From: Candidatus Altimarinota bacterium
Lineage (GTDB): Bacteria > Patescibacteriota > Gracilibacteria > UBA4473
Direction of reading: 5' to 3'
NCBI GenBank assembly: GCA_021734785.1
Contig: JAIPIF010000001.1
Span: 280,930-344,929 of the forward strand
Length of the DNA stretch: 64,000 nt
The notes below the pieces were generated by a model. It was given only the letters and a program-made list of their open reading frames with translations, was not told the DNA's origin and ran no database searches. A program made the position numbers and the translations under genes. This document shows positions 49,235 through 57,299 of the stretch, in pieces (the stretch's first letter is position 1; every line of letters starts with the position of its first letter).

Positions 49235-50020
49235 ATGAAAAATCAAAAAAATCAAAAACAATGGCCCTGGATTGGGAGCGGGATCGTTGCCATTTTGGCA
49301 GCTCTCGTCCTGGCGATTTTGCTTTTCCTCGAACGGGGAGAAGTGAATGAGTTAAAAGGAGAAAACCTCGATCTGAAGGTTGAGGTTGCTCTCAAAGATT
49401 CACTGGTCACTCAGTGGATCGACAAATCAGAAGACTTTCTCGATACTATTTCTGTGCGGGATAAGCGGCATGAGGCAGAAATTGAAAAAAAAGATTCGCT
49501 GATCAACACTTGGCAGAACAAAGCCTGGGACCGCTATCAGCAGGTGCAGGTAAAAGAAGAAATCCTAGCAGCCAAAAACTTCGCGATTGCGGAGCTGGAG
49601 TCTACCCTCGAAACTCAGCAGATAGAATATGATCTACTGGAGGGCAGATTTAATTTTGCTGTGACTCAGAGAGATGAGTTTCAGCAGAAGTACAGTGCGG
49701 TACTGGACACGCTGGATGCCTACAGATGGGGTATCGAAAAAATGGAAACTGGCATGGAGGTTACAAAAGAAACTTTTATGACCAACCTGCCCTGGTTCCC
49801 GTTTGACATCCCTGAGAATGCCATCAAAAGCCGGACAGATATCGTCGAAGAAACACTTGAAGCCTCATTGTCTTCAGGTGAAACCTTGGAAATCGGGAAA
49901 ATAACGATGATTGTCCCTTCATCCAGAGGATATGTTCGTTGGGTCAAAAAAGAAGACCCGACAAAAGAAAAAAAAGAAGAGGTTCTTTGGTTCCGGGATA
50001 CGTTTCCCCCCAAAGAATAA
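49235..50020 (+). CDS. Membrane-anchored coiled-coil protein
   Basis: 261 residues: one N-terminal membrane helix (IGSGIVAILAALVLAILLFL, about 13-32), a long heptad-like coiled coil (~35-175), and a small C-terminal domain (WFPFDIPENAIKSRTDIV to the end). Topology suggests a short cytoplasmic N-terminus with the coil outside. No family recognised. It has a good Shine-Dalgarno (GGAG 9 nt before ATG), which is uncommon in this window, and its own promoter and terminator. Confidence 0.75.
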   Translation: MKNQKNQKQWPWIGSGIVAILAALVLAILLFLERGEVNELKGENLDLKVEVALKDSLVTQWIDKSEDFLDTISVRDKRHEAEIEKKDSLINTWQNKAWDRYQQVQVKEEILAAKNFAIAELESTLETQQIEYDLLEGRFNFAVTQRDEFQQKYSAVLDTLDAYRWGIEKMETGMEVTKETFMTNLPWFPFDIPENAIKSRTDIVEETLEASLSSGETLEIGKITMIVPSSRGYVRWVKKEDPTKEKKEEVLWFRDTFPPKE

Positions 50021-50038
50021 TTCCTTCCATCATGCGTA

Positions 50039-50070
50039 CAAACCCCGCGACGTGTTCGTGGGGTTTTTTA
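50039..50070 (+). terminator. Rho-independent terminator
   Basis: AAACCCCGCGA pairs with TTCGTGGGGTTT, followed by a T run. It ends the coiled-coil gene; the convergent sigma gene stops within its T run. Confidence 0.75.
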
Positions 50071-50646
50071 TTCTTCTCCCTTTTTCTCGGGAAACACCTT
50101 GCGCAGAGCCCGCAGGGCGCGGAGCTGGATCACGCGGATGTTTCCCTCGGATTTGCCGGTAATTTTTGCAATTTCGGTGTTGGAAAAATCTTCCAAAAAT
50201 TTCAACTCCAAAATCTCCCGATGTCCTTTTGGCAGCGTCTGGAGCGCTTCATGAATTTTTTGATGTTCCCAGTTTTTTTGCACGACTTTATCCGGCAGCG
50301 GTGCGTCATCGACGGTCTCCACCAGGAGCTCGCCCGTCTCGGGGTCCTCCAGCCCCAGCAGCTCGCGTTTTTTGCGATAAAAATCCACGACAGTGTTGTG
50401 CGCGATGCGAAAAATCCAGGCCGAAAAGGAGGCATTTTTTTGGGGTTTGTAGCGGGGGAGATGCTCGACGACTTTGGTAAAAACATCGGAGGTCAGGTCC
50501 GGCGCATCGGCTCCATCCACGCGAAATCGGACGTACCGAAAAATCTTGTCAAAAAAATACTCAAACAGCTGCTCAAAACTCGCCTCGTCCCCCCGTTGGG
50601 CACGGCGGACAAGCGATGCGATTTTCGCTGTTTGACGGGGATTCAT
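50068..50646 (-). CDS. ECF-type RNA polymerase sigma factor
   Basis: 192 residues from the ATG at 50646. Sigma region 2 (~20-85: FEQLFEYFFDKIFRYVRFRV, DLTSDVFTKVVEHL, FSAWIFRIAHNTVVDFYRKK) and region 4 (~125-180: LQTLPKGHREILELKFLEDF, then an HTH with SNTEIAKITGKSEGNIRV) without regions 1 or 3, the ECF layout. No anti-sigma factor is adjacent, so the signal is unknown. It lies 18 nt after ruvX on the same strand. Confidence 0.92.
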   Translation of the reverse strand: MNPRQTAKIASLVRRAQRGDEASFEQLFEYFFDKIFRYVRFRVDGADAPDLTSDVFTKVVEHLPRYKPQKNASFSAWIFRIAHNTVVDFYRKKRELLGLEDPETGELLVETVDDAPLPDKVVQKNWEHQKIHEALQTLPKGHREILELKFLEDFSNTEIAKITGKSEGNIRVIQLRALRALRKVFPEKKGEE

Positions 50647-50664
50647 TGCTCTCACTTTACTGAT

Positions 50665-51141
50665 TCAGCGGGGCGGAAACAATCTTTTTCCCCGAAGCTG
50701 ACTCTCCCGCAGCCCGTATTCCAAAATCCGGGCCGCCGCCAGATCGTCTCGTCGCTCCTTCCCTTTTGTCACACTCTCCTGCGACGAAAATCGCTCGTTG
50801 ACGAGCTGCACGTCAAATTTTTCCCTGAGCGTCTCGGCCACCGATCGCACTTCCCGGCACCAGGGACTCTCACTGCCATCATCCGAAACCGGGAGCCCGA
50901 CGATCAGGAGTGGTTTGGTTTCCCCTGTCTTTTTTCGTGCACGTTCCAGTGCGGCGGTCCCTTCACTCGCCGGAGCCACCTCCAGCGGCAGGACGACGCT
51001 TCCATCGGGGCTCCAGGCAAGGCCCCAAAATCTCTCACCCACATCCAAGCCGATCGCCGCACGATTTTTATCGCTGTTTTTTTCTGCGGCTTCTGTCTGA
51101 AGCGCGAGATTCTGGAGCACCTTTTTGTCCGGCAGTCGCAT
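50665..51141 (-). CDS. ruvX: YqgF/RuvX family Holliday junction resolvase-like protein
   Basis: RNase H-fold protein implicated in Holliday junction resolution or 16S rRNA 5' maturation. 158 residues. The fold signatures are AAIGLDVGERFWGLAWS with the first Asp, LLIVGLPVSDDG, VNERFSSQES with the Glu, and DDLAAARILEYGL with the last Asp. The start at 51141 shares one base with the TGA of the upstream solute-binding gene (TGATG), fixing the start by translational coupling. Confidence 0.88.
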   Translation of the reverse strand: MRLPDKKVLQNLALQTEAAEKNSDKNRAAIGLDVGERFWGLAWSPDGSVVLPLEVAPASEGTAALERARKKTGETKPLLIVGLPVSDDGSESPWCREVRSVAETLREKFDVQLVNERFSSQESVTKGKERRDDLAAARILEYGLRESQLRGKRLFPPR

Positions 51142-52850
51142 CAGATCTGAGAAAACAACCAATGGAAAAATCCAAAAAATTTGGACGCATCTCGATCCCA
51201 GTCCCAGTCACGCTTTTGATAGAAATGCCACTCGTGAACATTATAAAATCGCTCCGCGTGGGTGCGGATTTTGCCAAAAGTGCCCGAAAATCCTAAGAGA
51301 TCCCGATCCACCAGCAAGTGGTACTGCGGAGTTGCCAGGATGAATGCCGGGACGAGCTCGGTCAGTTTTTTGTTCAGTTCAAAAAGATCACTCTGCGCGC
51401 CCGACAGTCGGACATCATCGATCAGGGCATCAATTTCTTCCTGGGTGAGATTTGCCAGATTCAGCTTGCCCGACTGGGAGGAGTGCCAGGTAGAGAGCGA
51501 GTCAAAGTTTTCTGAAAAATTCTGTCCAAACAGGACCAGATCATAGTTTCTCTCGGCGAGAGCCTGCTGAAATTCAATCGGATTGAGTACCTCCAGTTGT
51601 ACCGAAATCTCGAGTTCTTGTTCCCATGTCTGACGCATGTTTTGGGCAAAGCGCGAGTACACGGGCGGTTGTGTGGACGTGATCATTTTTAGTTGCACCG
51701 GTTTGCCATCAAACAGCCGAATGTCTCGTTCTTCGTTGTACCGAAAACCGTTGTCTCGCAGCGTCAGTCGGGCAGCTGGGAAATTTCGCTCGTGCCAGCT
51801 CTCAACATTTTCAAAAAAGAAAATCGAATCAATCCGATTCCAGCCGATTTCATTTTTGAGAATTCGATCTTTGTCCACCGCCATCTCCAGGGCTTCCCGG
51901 AGACCGGGATTTTGGACCGCGGGGCTGTCGAGATTGAAAAACACTCCCACAAACCGCGGCAGGACATACTCTCTGGCAGCGTACTCATCAAAAAGTGAGG
52001 CCTGAAAGCGCTCAAGTTCTCGTTCGGGCAATTTGGAGTACATCGTGGTCCAGGTGTGTTCGATTTTGAGATGATCAAAATTGGGATAGACGTACAGAAC
52101 GAGTTGTTTGAGAAACGGCTTTCCCCGGAAGTAGTACGGATTGCGCTCCAAAAAAATACGAAATCGTCCACTGTCTTCGGGAATGATATTTTGAAGGACA
52201 AACGGCCCGGCACCCACCGGCTTTTTATTGCCGGGAAAACTGGAATCAGTGATTTCTTCAATCAAGGCATTTCGAAAGCTCGCTCGGTGAAGAATGGGTT
52301 GCGTGAGGAGCGAGGGAAAAAAGACATTTGGTTCTGGGAGGTAAAAAGCGAGTGTTTTTTCATCGACTACATCGATCGAGATGTATTCAAACGCTCCACG
52401 GAGAATTTCATTTGAAAAGTTTGGATTTTGGATTACCTGCTCGTACGTAAAAATTACATCATCAATGGTCACGGGGTCTCCATTGGAAAACCGTGCCGAA
52501 TCCTTGAGTGTTATGAAATAGGTTTTGGCGTCATCCGCCATGCGAAACGTCGCCAGATTTTCTTCCACCAGGCCGGTGAGTGGGTTGTGTCGCAGGAGTC
52601 CCTCGTACAATAACTGATGGAGATCTCGATCCAGCAGCGTGTGTCGTGGGGCAAGGGGATTGAGATTTTGGAGACTCCCGACGGTGGATTCGGTAAAAAT
52701 ACCTCCCGAGGCGGGGACCCATTTTGAATGCGCTCGAAAGTACTGTCGCCAGCCCCACCAAAAAGCGCCCGCCACGATCAAAACCAGGAGGGCAATGATT
52801 TTTACTCTCCGGGGAATCGGTCGCCGGTGGCCATTACGTCGATGTCGCAT
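51141..52850 (-). CDS. Family 5 extracellular solute-binding protein (peptide type)
   Basis: 569 residues with a basic N-terminus and one membrane anchor (VKIIALLVLIVAGAFWWGW, about 16-34), then the SBP_bac_5 fold: LNPLAPRHTLLDRDLHQLLYEGLL, FSNGDPVTIDDVIFTYEQ, PVGAGPFVLQNI, PGLREALEMAVDKDRIL and the closing lobe. It would bind oligopeptides or related ligands outside the membrane. It has no lipobox; the anchor replaces it. No ABC permease genes are adjacent. Confidence 0.88.
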   Translation of the reverse strand: MRHRRNGHRRPIPRRVKIIALLVLIVAGAFWWGWRQYFRAHSKWVPASGGIFTESTVGSLQNLNPLAPRHTLLDRDLHQLLYEGLLRHNPLTGLVEENLATFRMADDAKTYFITLKDSARFSNGDPVTIDDVIFTYEQVIQNPNFSNEILRGAFEYISIDVVDEKTLAFYLPEPNVFFPSLLTQPILHRASFRNALIEEITDSSFPGNKKPVGAGPFVLQNIIPEDSGRFRIFLERNPYYFRGKPFLKQLVLYVYPNFDHLKIEHTWTTMYSKLPERELERFQASLFDEYAAREYVLPRFVGVFFNLDSPAVQNPGLREALEMAVDKDRILKNEIGWNRIDSIFFFENVESWHERNFPAARLTLRDNGFRYNEERDIRLFDGKPVQLKMITSTQPPVYSRFAQNMRQTWEQELEISVQLEVLNPIEFQQALAERNYDLVLFGQNFSENFDSLSTWHSSQSGKLNLANLTQEEIDALIDDVRLSGAQSDLFELNKKLTELVPAFILATPQYHLLVDRDLLGFSGTFGKIRTHAERFYNVHEWHFYQKRDWDWDRDASKFFGFFHWLFSQI

Positions 52851-52866
52851 TCAAGAGATTCAGCAA

Positions 52867-53079
52867 TCAGACAAACATCGCCCAGAGGCCGCCACCGAGA
52901 AAAAGAATGGCGAGCAAGATGGTTGCCCGATGCAAAAATTTTTCGGCCCCACGTCGCGTTTGTACCATTTCATCCCCTGCATCGGCGCCCATCAGAGATC
53001 CCAGCGAGGAATTTTTCTGTTGGAGGAGCACCACTGCGATGAAGAGAATCGATACCAGCGTAAAAAATGTTTCAAACAT
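52867..53079 (-). CDS. secG: Preprotein translocase subunit SecG
   Basis: Small SecYEG subunit that aids translocation. 70 residues from the ATG at 53079: MFETFFTLVSILFIAVVLLQ (helix 1), a QQKNSSLGSLMG loop and helix 2 (RATILLAILFLGGGLWAMF). An ATG at 53103 would add 8 residues but overlaps the -10 TACAAT (53107-53102) of the best promoter here, so the shorter start is preferred and also matches the usual SecG N-terminus. Confidence 0.8.
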   Translation of the reverse strand: MFETFFTLVSILFIAVVLLQQKNSSLGSLMGADAGDEMVQTRRGAEKFLHRATILLAILFLGGGLWAMFV

Positions 53080-53101
53080 ACGGTCACTCAAAAGTGATTG
53101 C

Positions 53102-53129
53102 ATTGTAGTTTTCCCATCCGGTTTGGCAA
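53102..53129 (-). promoter_or_regulatory. secG promoter
   Basis: Minus strand TTGCCA (53129-53124), 16-bp spacer, TACAAT (53107-53102). The -10 overlaps an in-frame ATG, which argues for the later start codon. Confidence 0.55.
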
Positions 53130-53149
53130 GTTTTTCCGCCGCGGGGATT

Positions 53150-53551
53150 TTATCGATGATGTCCTGCTCCCTCAAACCAGTGAAAGACACCGTGAAAAAG
53201 TCCCAGGATCACCCCCCCGATGACGTACATTTTCCAGTCGTGAATTGCGAAGGAAAAATCCAAAAAAGTGAAATACGGTACGATCGCTTCCAGGAGCCAG
53301 AGCAAAAGGGCATTGATTACGATCGAAAACAGCCCCAGCGTGAGGAGCCGAAAGGGCAGCGTCAAGAGATCCAAAAATGGCCGGACAAACGTATTGAGCA
53401 CGCCCAGCAGGATGGCCAAAAAAATGTACGCCCGCCATCCCCCTTCCACCAAAAAATCCCCCGGCAAATATGGCGCGATATGAATGTCCATCAGCCAAAA
53501 AAGCAGGACATTTCCGAGGAGCGAAAAGACCATTTTTTGTGCAAATCCCAT
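53150..53551 (-). CDS. Phage holin family 4 / YvlD-like membrane protein
   Basis: 133 residues, four hydrophobic helices with the family pattern: VFSLLGNVLLFWLMDIHIAPYL, GWRAYIFLAILLGVLNTFVRPFLDLLTLP (the NTFVRP signature), LFSIVINALLLWLLEAIVP, and MYVIGGVILGLFHGVFHW. Most such proteins are not phage-derived and have no known role. Start 53551 follows TACAATC by 7 nt. It is divergent from proB with only 58 bp between start codons. Confidence 0.85.
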   Translation of the reverse strand: MGFAQKMVFSLLGNVLLFWLMDIHIAPYLPGDFLVEGGWRAYIFLAILLGVLNTFVRPFLDLLTLPFRLLTLGLFSIVINALLLWLLEAIVPYFTFLDFSFAIHDWKMYVIGGVILGLFHGVFHWFEGAGHHR

Positions 53552-53558
53552 CACACCG

Positions 53559-53602
53559 ATTGTACCAGAAAATCTTGAGCTGTACATTTTTTGGGCTACA
53601 AT
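53559..53602. promoter_or_regulatory. Divergent leaderless promoters of proB and the holin-like gene
   Basis: For proB (+): TTGAGC (53575-53580), 16-bp spacer, TACAAT (53597-53602), 7 nt before ATG 53610. For the holin-like gene (-): TACAAT (53564-53559), 7 nt before ATG 53551, with a weak -35 (TGTACA). Both predict transcription starting at the A of ATG. Confidence 0.6.
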
Positions 53603-53609
53603 CCAGTCA

Positions 53610-54644
53610 ATGAAGCCCATTGCTGTCGTCAAAGTCGGAACCGCTGCTGTCACGGATGAACAGGGAAATCCAAACGTAAAAGTTCTCCAGGAGCTCTGTC
53701 GTCAGCTGGCGGCACTGCACCAAAAGTACCGATTGATCTTGGTCTCCTCGGGTGCAGTGGGGTACGGTAAGAAATTCATGAAGGAGTTCTCCCGCACGGT
53801 GATTGAGCGGCGAGCCGCCGCATCGATTGGCAATACCATTCTGGTCCAAAAGTACGTCAAATGGTTTGATCCATACGGCATCCACGTGGCGCAGGCGCTC
53901 TTGGAGCGACACCATTTCTCCGATCGTCGGAGTTTTCTCCATCTGCGGGAGACATTTGAAAAACTCTGGGAAAACGACTTTATCCCGATCGTCAATGAAA
54001 ACGATGTGGTCTCCGATTTAAAACTCAAATTTTCTGACAATGACGAACTGGCCACACTGATCGCGGCAGGATTTTCGGCGCAAAAACTGCTGTTTGGTTC
54101 CTCCGTGGGAGGGGTGCTGGATCATGATGGAAAGCTGATTCCGCTGATCGAAGACTTTACCGATGAGGTTTTTTCCGTTGCCAAGGGATCTTCCAACTTC
54201 GGTTTGGGGGGGATGATCTCCAAACTCCACTGTGCCAAACGCACCACGCGACTGGGGACAGAGGTACTGATTTTTGACGCCCGCAAGCCCGGAGCCCTGC
54301 TGGATGCGGATCTTGGGATGGGGGGGACCCGTTGCCCCGCGCGGGTCTGTGATATTTCCGCGCACCAAAAATGGATTGCCAGCGGTTCCCTCGTGGCTGG
54401 GAAGATTTTTATTGACTCGGGCGCGGCCAAAGCCCTGCAGGAGAGAAAAAGCTTGCTTGCCGTGGGCGTGCAATCGATTGCTGACGGGGAATTTCAAAAA
54501 GGCGAAGTCGTCGAACTCTATACCGAAGAAGACGGACCGATCTTTGCGGTGGCGCGGGCAAAAGTTTCTTCCACTGAACTCAAAAAATCGCTCGGAGACG
54601 AGGGGGTCGTGGTGGCGCATGCGGATGAAATCGTCGTTCTCTGA
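53610..54644 (+). CDS. proB: Glutamate 5-kinase
   Basis: First step of proline synthesis: ATP-dependent phosphorylation of glutamate. 344 residues with an amino-acid kinase domain (~1-240: VVKVGTAAVTD, ILVSSGAVGYG, IPIVNENDVVS, SDNDELATLIA, GLGGMISKLHCAK) and a C-terminal PUA domain (~265-344). The final TGA shares a base with the ATG of mutT (TGATG). First gene of the proB-mutT-proA-proC run. Confidence 0.95.
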   Translation: MKPIAVVKVGTAAVTDEQGNPNVKVLQELCRQLAALHQKYRLILVSSGAVGYGKKFMKEFSRTVIERRAAASIGNTILVQKYVKWFDPYGIHVAQALLERHHFSDRRSFLHLRETFEKLWENDFIPIVNENDVVSDLKLKFSDNDELATLIAAGFSAQKLLFGSSVGGVLDHDGKLIPLIEDFTDEVFSVAKGSSNFGLGGMISKLHCAKRTTRLGTEVLIFDARKPGALLDADLGMGGTRCPARVCDISAHQKWIASGSLVAGKIFIDSGAAKALQERKSLLAVGVQSIADGEFQKGEVVELYTEEDGPIFAVARAKVSSTELKKSLGDEGVVVAHADEIVVL

Positions 54645-55066
54645 TGCCCATCGATGTAACGGCCGCGATTGTCTTTCACCAGGGCAAACTGCTCATCACC
54701 CGTCGAAACCCAGACGGGCCGATTGGGGGACTCTGGGAATTTCCGGGCGGCAAGGTTGAAAAGGGGGAGACCCCGGAAGCCTGCTTGGTTCGCGAACTTC
54801 GTGAAGAGCTGGGGATCCGGGCGGAGGTGGGGGAGTTTTTTACCGAAAGTATTTTTGCGTACCCCGAAAAAACTGTGCGCTTGCTCGCGTTTTTGGTGAA
54901 AGATTTCACCGGAAAAATTTCTCTGACCGACGAGCACGATGATTTTCGCTGGATTGGACTGGATGAGTTGAATGGCTTTGACTTTGCCCCAGCGGATCAG
55001 CCGATTGTAGAAAAGCTCAAAAGTTCAAAAGCTGAAAAGTTGAGAAGTAGAGAAGTAGAGAAGTAA
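54644..55066 (+). CDS. NUDIX hydrolase, MutT-like
   Basis: 140 residues. The Nudix box is complete: GGKVEKGETPEACLVRELRE followed by ELGI. The N-terminal VTAAIVFHQGKLLITRR and LWEFPGGK are typical of MutT (8-oxo-dGTP diphosphohydrolase) rather than ADP-ribose hydrolases, though substrate is not certain. It is translationally coupled to proB. The last ~17 residues (KLKSSKAEKLRSREVEK) are encoded by the dispersed purine-rich repeat, so the native end has been overwritten. Confidence 0.85.
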   Translation: MPIDVTAAIVFHQGKLLITRRNPDGPIGGLWEFPGGKVEKGETPEACLVRELREELGIRAEVGEFFTESIFAYPEKTVRLLAFLVKDFTGKISLTDEHDDFRWIGLDELNGFDFAPADQPIVEKLKSSKAEKLRSREVEK

Positions 55067-55106
55067 GGAAGCAGGGAGGTTTTGAAGAGAAAAGAAAAGA
55101 ATTGTA

Positions 55107-55127
55107 GGGGCAAGATATATCTTGCCC
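55107..55127. repeat. Palindromic repeat GGGCAAGATATATCTTGCCC (copy 2)
   Basis: Identical to 21050-21070, including the GTACAGAAAAACA flank. Confidence 0.8.
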
Positions 55128-55163
55128 GTACAGAAAAACATTTTGATCCATGAAAGGGGGGGG

Positions 55164-55391
55164 CTCGGGCTTTAGGCAGTTGTCCTTTTTTGCCGCCAAA
55201 AAAGAACGAAAAAAACCACCGTCGGGATGCTCGTCGCCACTCACAGCACACAAAAAAATGCTGCTTCGCGACAACTCGCCCCGCCTTGGCGGGGACTCAG
55301 ACACGCCGCTCCACGACGCCTTTTTTTGCTCTGTGAAATGGCTCCTGCGCAGGGACGGAAGAAAAGAGAAAAACAGTTACAGATTACAAAT
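55164..55391. repeat. ~225-bp structured dispersed element, copy B
   Basis: Second copy of 4059-4283. Hairpin 1 is kept at 55182-55192/55197-55207 with one G-U-compatible change. Hairpin 2 is CCCCGCC/GGCGGGG (55279-55285/55288-55294): sequence and loop differ from copy A, yet pairing is preserved. The CCTGCGCAGG palindrome and the ATTACAGATTACAAATT end are also kept. Confidence 0.75.
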
Positions 55392-55456
55392 TACGAATGA
55401 CTAATTACAGATAGGAAAGCTTAAAAGTTGAAAAGCAGGGAAGTTTTGAAGATAAA

Positions 55457-55486
55457 TCCCCCCGTCCCCCTTTGAAAAAGGGGGGA
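55457..55486. repeat. C5T3/A3G5 fold-back hairpin repeat (copy 5)
   Basis: Same as 4301-4332, with CCCGTCCCCC as in copy 2 (5197-5227). Confidence 0.8.
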
Positions 55487-55622
55487 AAGATTGTTTCGTC
55501 GTTTCTCTTCTCGCAATGACAGGTTGGCTTGAAGAAAAAAGAGGACGAGAAGGAAGAAAAGCGGGAGTTGCCTTTTGGACACTGATCTGGTACGTTTTGC
55601 CCGACCTTTTTCTCTCACAAAA

Positions 55623-56870
55623 ATGGACAGCATTCTCCCCATTCTTCAGCAGGCCAAAGCTGCCAGCCGGCAGGTGGCCAAACTTTCTGCCTCCCAGCGA
55701 TCTCAGATCGTGGCGGACATCGCTGACGCCCTGGAAAAGAATTTCGACAAAATCGTCGAGGCCAATCAAAAGGATGCTGCGCGAATGGATCCAGCCGATC
55801 CAAAGTACGACCGACTCTTGCTGGACAAAGATCGCATCGCTGGCATTGCCTCCGACGCGCGAAATGTATCCCAGATCGAGGATCCGGTGGGAAATGTTCT
55901 CCTCAAGCGAGCGATGGAGAGCGGGATTGATCTCCAAAAAGTTGCCGTGCCGCTGGGGGTGGTGGGCGTGATCTACGAGTCTCGTCCAAACGTGACGGCG
56001 GACGTGGCGACACTGTGTCTCAAATCGGGAAACGCGGCGGTTCTTCGCGGTGGCTCGGACGCCGATGATTCCAACCGTGCGATCGTCGAGATTATTCAAA
56101 ACGTTTTGAAGAAGCACAATGTCACCCCCGATGCGGTGCAGCTGCTGCCCACAGATCGAAAATTTGTCACAGAACTGCTTACTGCCGAAAAGTACGTCGA
56201 CATCATCATCCCGCGGGGAAGTGCGGGGCTGATCCAGTTTGTCCGTGAAAATGCCAAAATCCCCACGATCGAAACCGGTGCCGGGGTGTGCCACACCTTT
56301 GTCGAAGCCTCTGCGGATCTGGACGCCGCGGCGGAGATTGTGGTCAATGCCAAAACGCAGCGCCCCAGTGTCTGCAACTCACTCGACACGGTTCTCGTTT
56401 CTGCTGAGGTCGCGGAGGAATTTCTCCCAAAACTGCTGCCCGGCTTCAAACCCTTCGACGTGGAAATCTACGCAGATGATCGCGCATTTGAAATTCTCAA
56501 ATCCGCCGGCTGGAAAAAGCTGCACAAAGCGCAGTCCGAAGATTTTGGCCGAGAATTCCTTGGTCAAGCTTGCTCGGTAAAAGTGGTTGATTCTTTCGAC
56601 GAAGCCCTCGATCATATTTCCGAATTTTCCTCCCGTCACTCGGAGGCGATTTGCTCGACGGACCCAGAGCTGATCGACCGCTTTCTCACGGAGGTTGATG
56701 CTGCATCTGTGATGGCAAATGCCTCGACGCGTTTTTCCGATGGGGCGCTGTACGGCCTGGGTGCCGAGATCGGCATCTCCACTCAAAAACTCCACGCTCG
56801 TGGGCCGTTTGCCCTCGAAAAGTTGGTCACGGAAAAATGGGTGCTGCGGGGAGAGGGACAGATCAGAAAA
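55623..56870 (+). CDS. proA: Glutamate-5-semialdehyde dehydrogenase
   Basis: NADPH-dependent reduction of glutamyl 5-phosphate, second step of proline synthesis. 416 residues from the ATG at 55623 (MDSILPILQQAKAAS). The catalytic Cys is in QRPSVCNSLDTVLV near residue 255. IYESRPNVTADVATLC and LRGGSDADDSN are family signatures. The stop TGA (56871-56873) comes from a run of TGACAAA repeat words that begins the inserted four-helix-bundle segment. Confidence 0.95.
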
Positions 56871-56880
56871 TGACAAATGA
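56869..56880 (+). repeat. Left inverted repeat AATGACAAATGA
   Basis: The 12-mer AATGACAAATGA is also present overlapping at 56876-56887, and occurs inverted at 57265-57276. It flanks the four-helix-bundle gene inside the pro operon. Confidence 0.7.
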
Positions 56881-57263
56881 CAAATGACAAATTAAAAATG
56901 GAAAAAGAACAAAATCTTATCCAGGAAAAAAGCTATCGCTTTGCCCTACGCATCGCTAAACTCGCACAGCTTTTGGGAGAAGAAAAAAGGGAATTTGTTC
57001 TTTCGAAGCAGGTACTCAAAAGCGGGACTTCTATCGGAGCAAATGTAGAAGAGGCATTGGGAGCGCAAACAAAAAAGGATTTCTTTTGCAAAATGAGTAT
57101 TGCCTACAAAGAAGCTCGAGAAACACATTACTGGCTTCGTCTGCTCATAGATTTGGGCTTGGTAGATTCAAAACAGGGAGAGTCTTTGCGAGAAGACTGT
57201 CGATCAATTGAAAGGATTCTTTCAAAAATAAAAATTACTACCCGAAAAAACTTAGATGTTTAA
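56877..57263 (+). CDS. Four-helix-bundle protein (S23/IVP family)
   Basis: 128 residues, or 121 if the ATG at 56898 (MEKEQNLIQEKS) is used; the first seven codons (MTNDKLK) are repeat sequence. Core motifs are SYRFALRIAKLAQLL, QVLKSGTSIGANVEEALGAQT and KMSIAYKEARETHYWLRLL, those of the 23S rRNA intervening-sequence protein family. Function unknown; family members are known inside rRNA intervening sequences. The gene is AT-richer than proA and proC and lies between 12-bp inverted repeats, so it looks inserted. It keeps the same direction as the pro genes, so transcription may pass through. Confidence 0.88.
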   Translation: MTNDKLKMEKEQNLIQEKSYRFALRIAKLAQLLGEEKREFVLSKQVLKSGTSIGANVEEALGAQTKKDFFCKMSIAYKEARETHYWLRLLIDLGLVDSKQGESLREDCRSIERILSKIKITTRKNLDV

Positions 57264-57264
57264 T

Positions 57265-57276
57265 TCATTTGTCATT
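57265..57276 (-). repeat. Right inverted repeat (TCATTTGTCATT)
   Basis: Exact reverse complement of 56869-56880. It is followed by TGTAATCTGTAATTT (57284-57298), the reverse complement of the dispersed AAATTACAGATTACA word. Confidence 0.7.
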
Positions 57277-57299
57277 TTTCATCTGTAATCTGTAATTTC

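Larger units (their letters stand above)
55067..55622. repeat. Repeat-filled intergenic region (556 bp)
   Basis: Separates mutT from proA. It contains purine GAAGTTTTGAAG blocks, the GGGCAAGATATATCTTGCCC palindrome (55107-55127), copy B of the ~225-bp element (55164-55391), ATTACAAATTACGAATGACT words (55377-55412), C-rich hairpin copy 5 (55457-55486) and a TTGTTTCG...CTCGCAATGAC word (about 55487-55520). No gene is seen; the last ~100 bp may hold the proA promoter. Confidence 0.85.

Noticed and set aside
53150..53551. Prophage remnant, from the holin-family name
   Set aside because: YvlD-like members are ordinary chromosomal proteins and no other phage gene is near.
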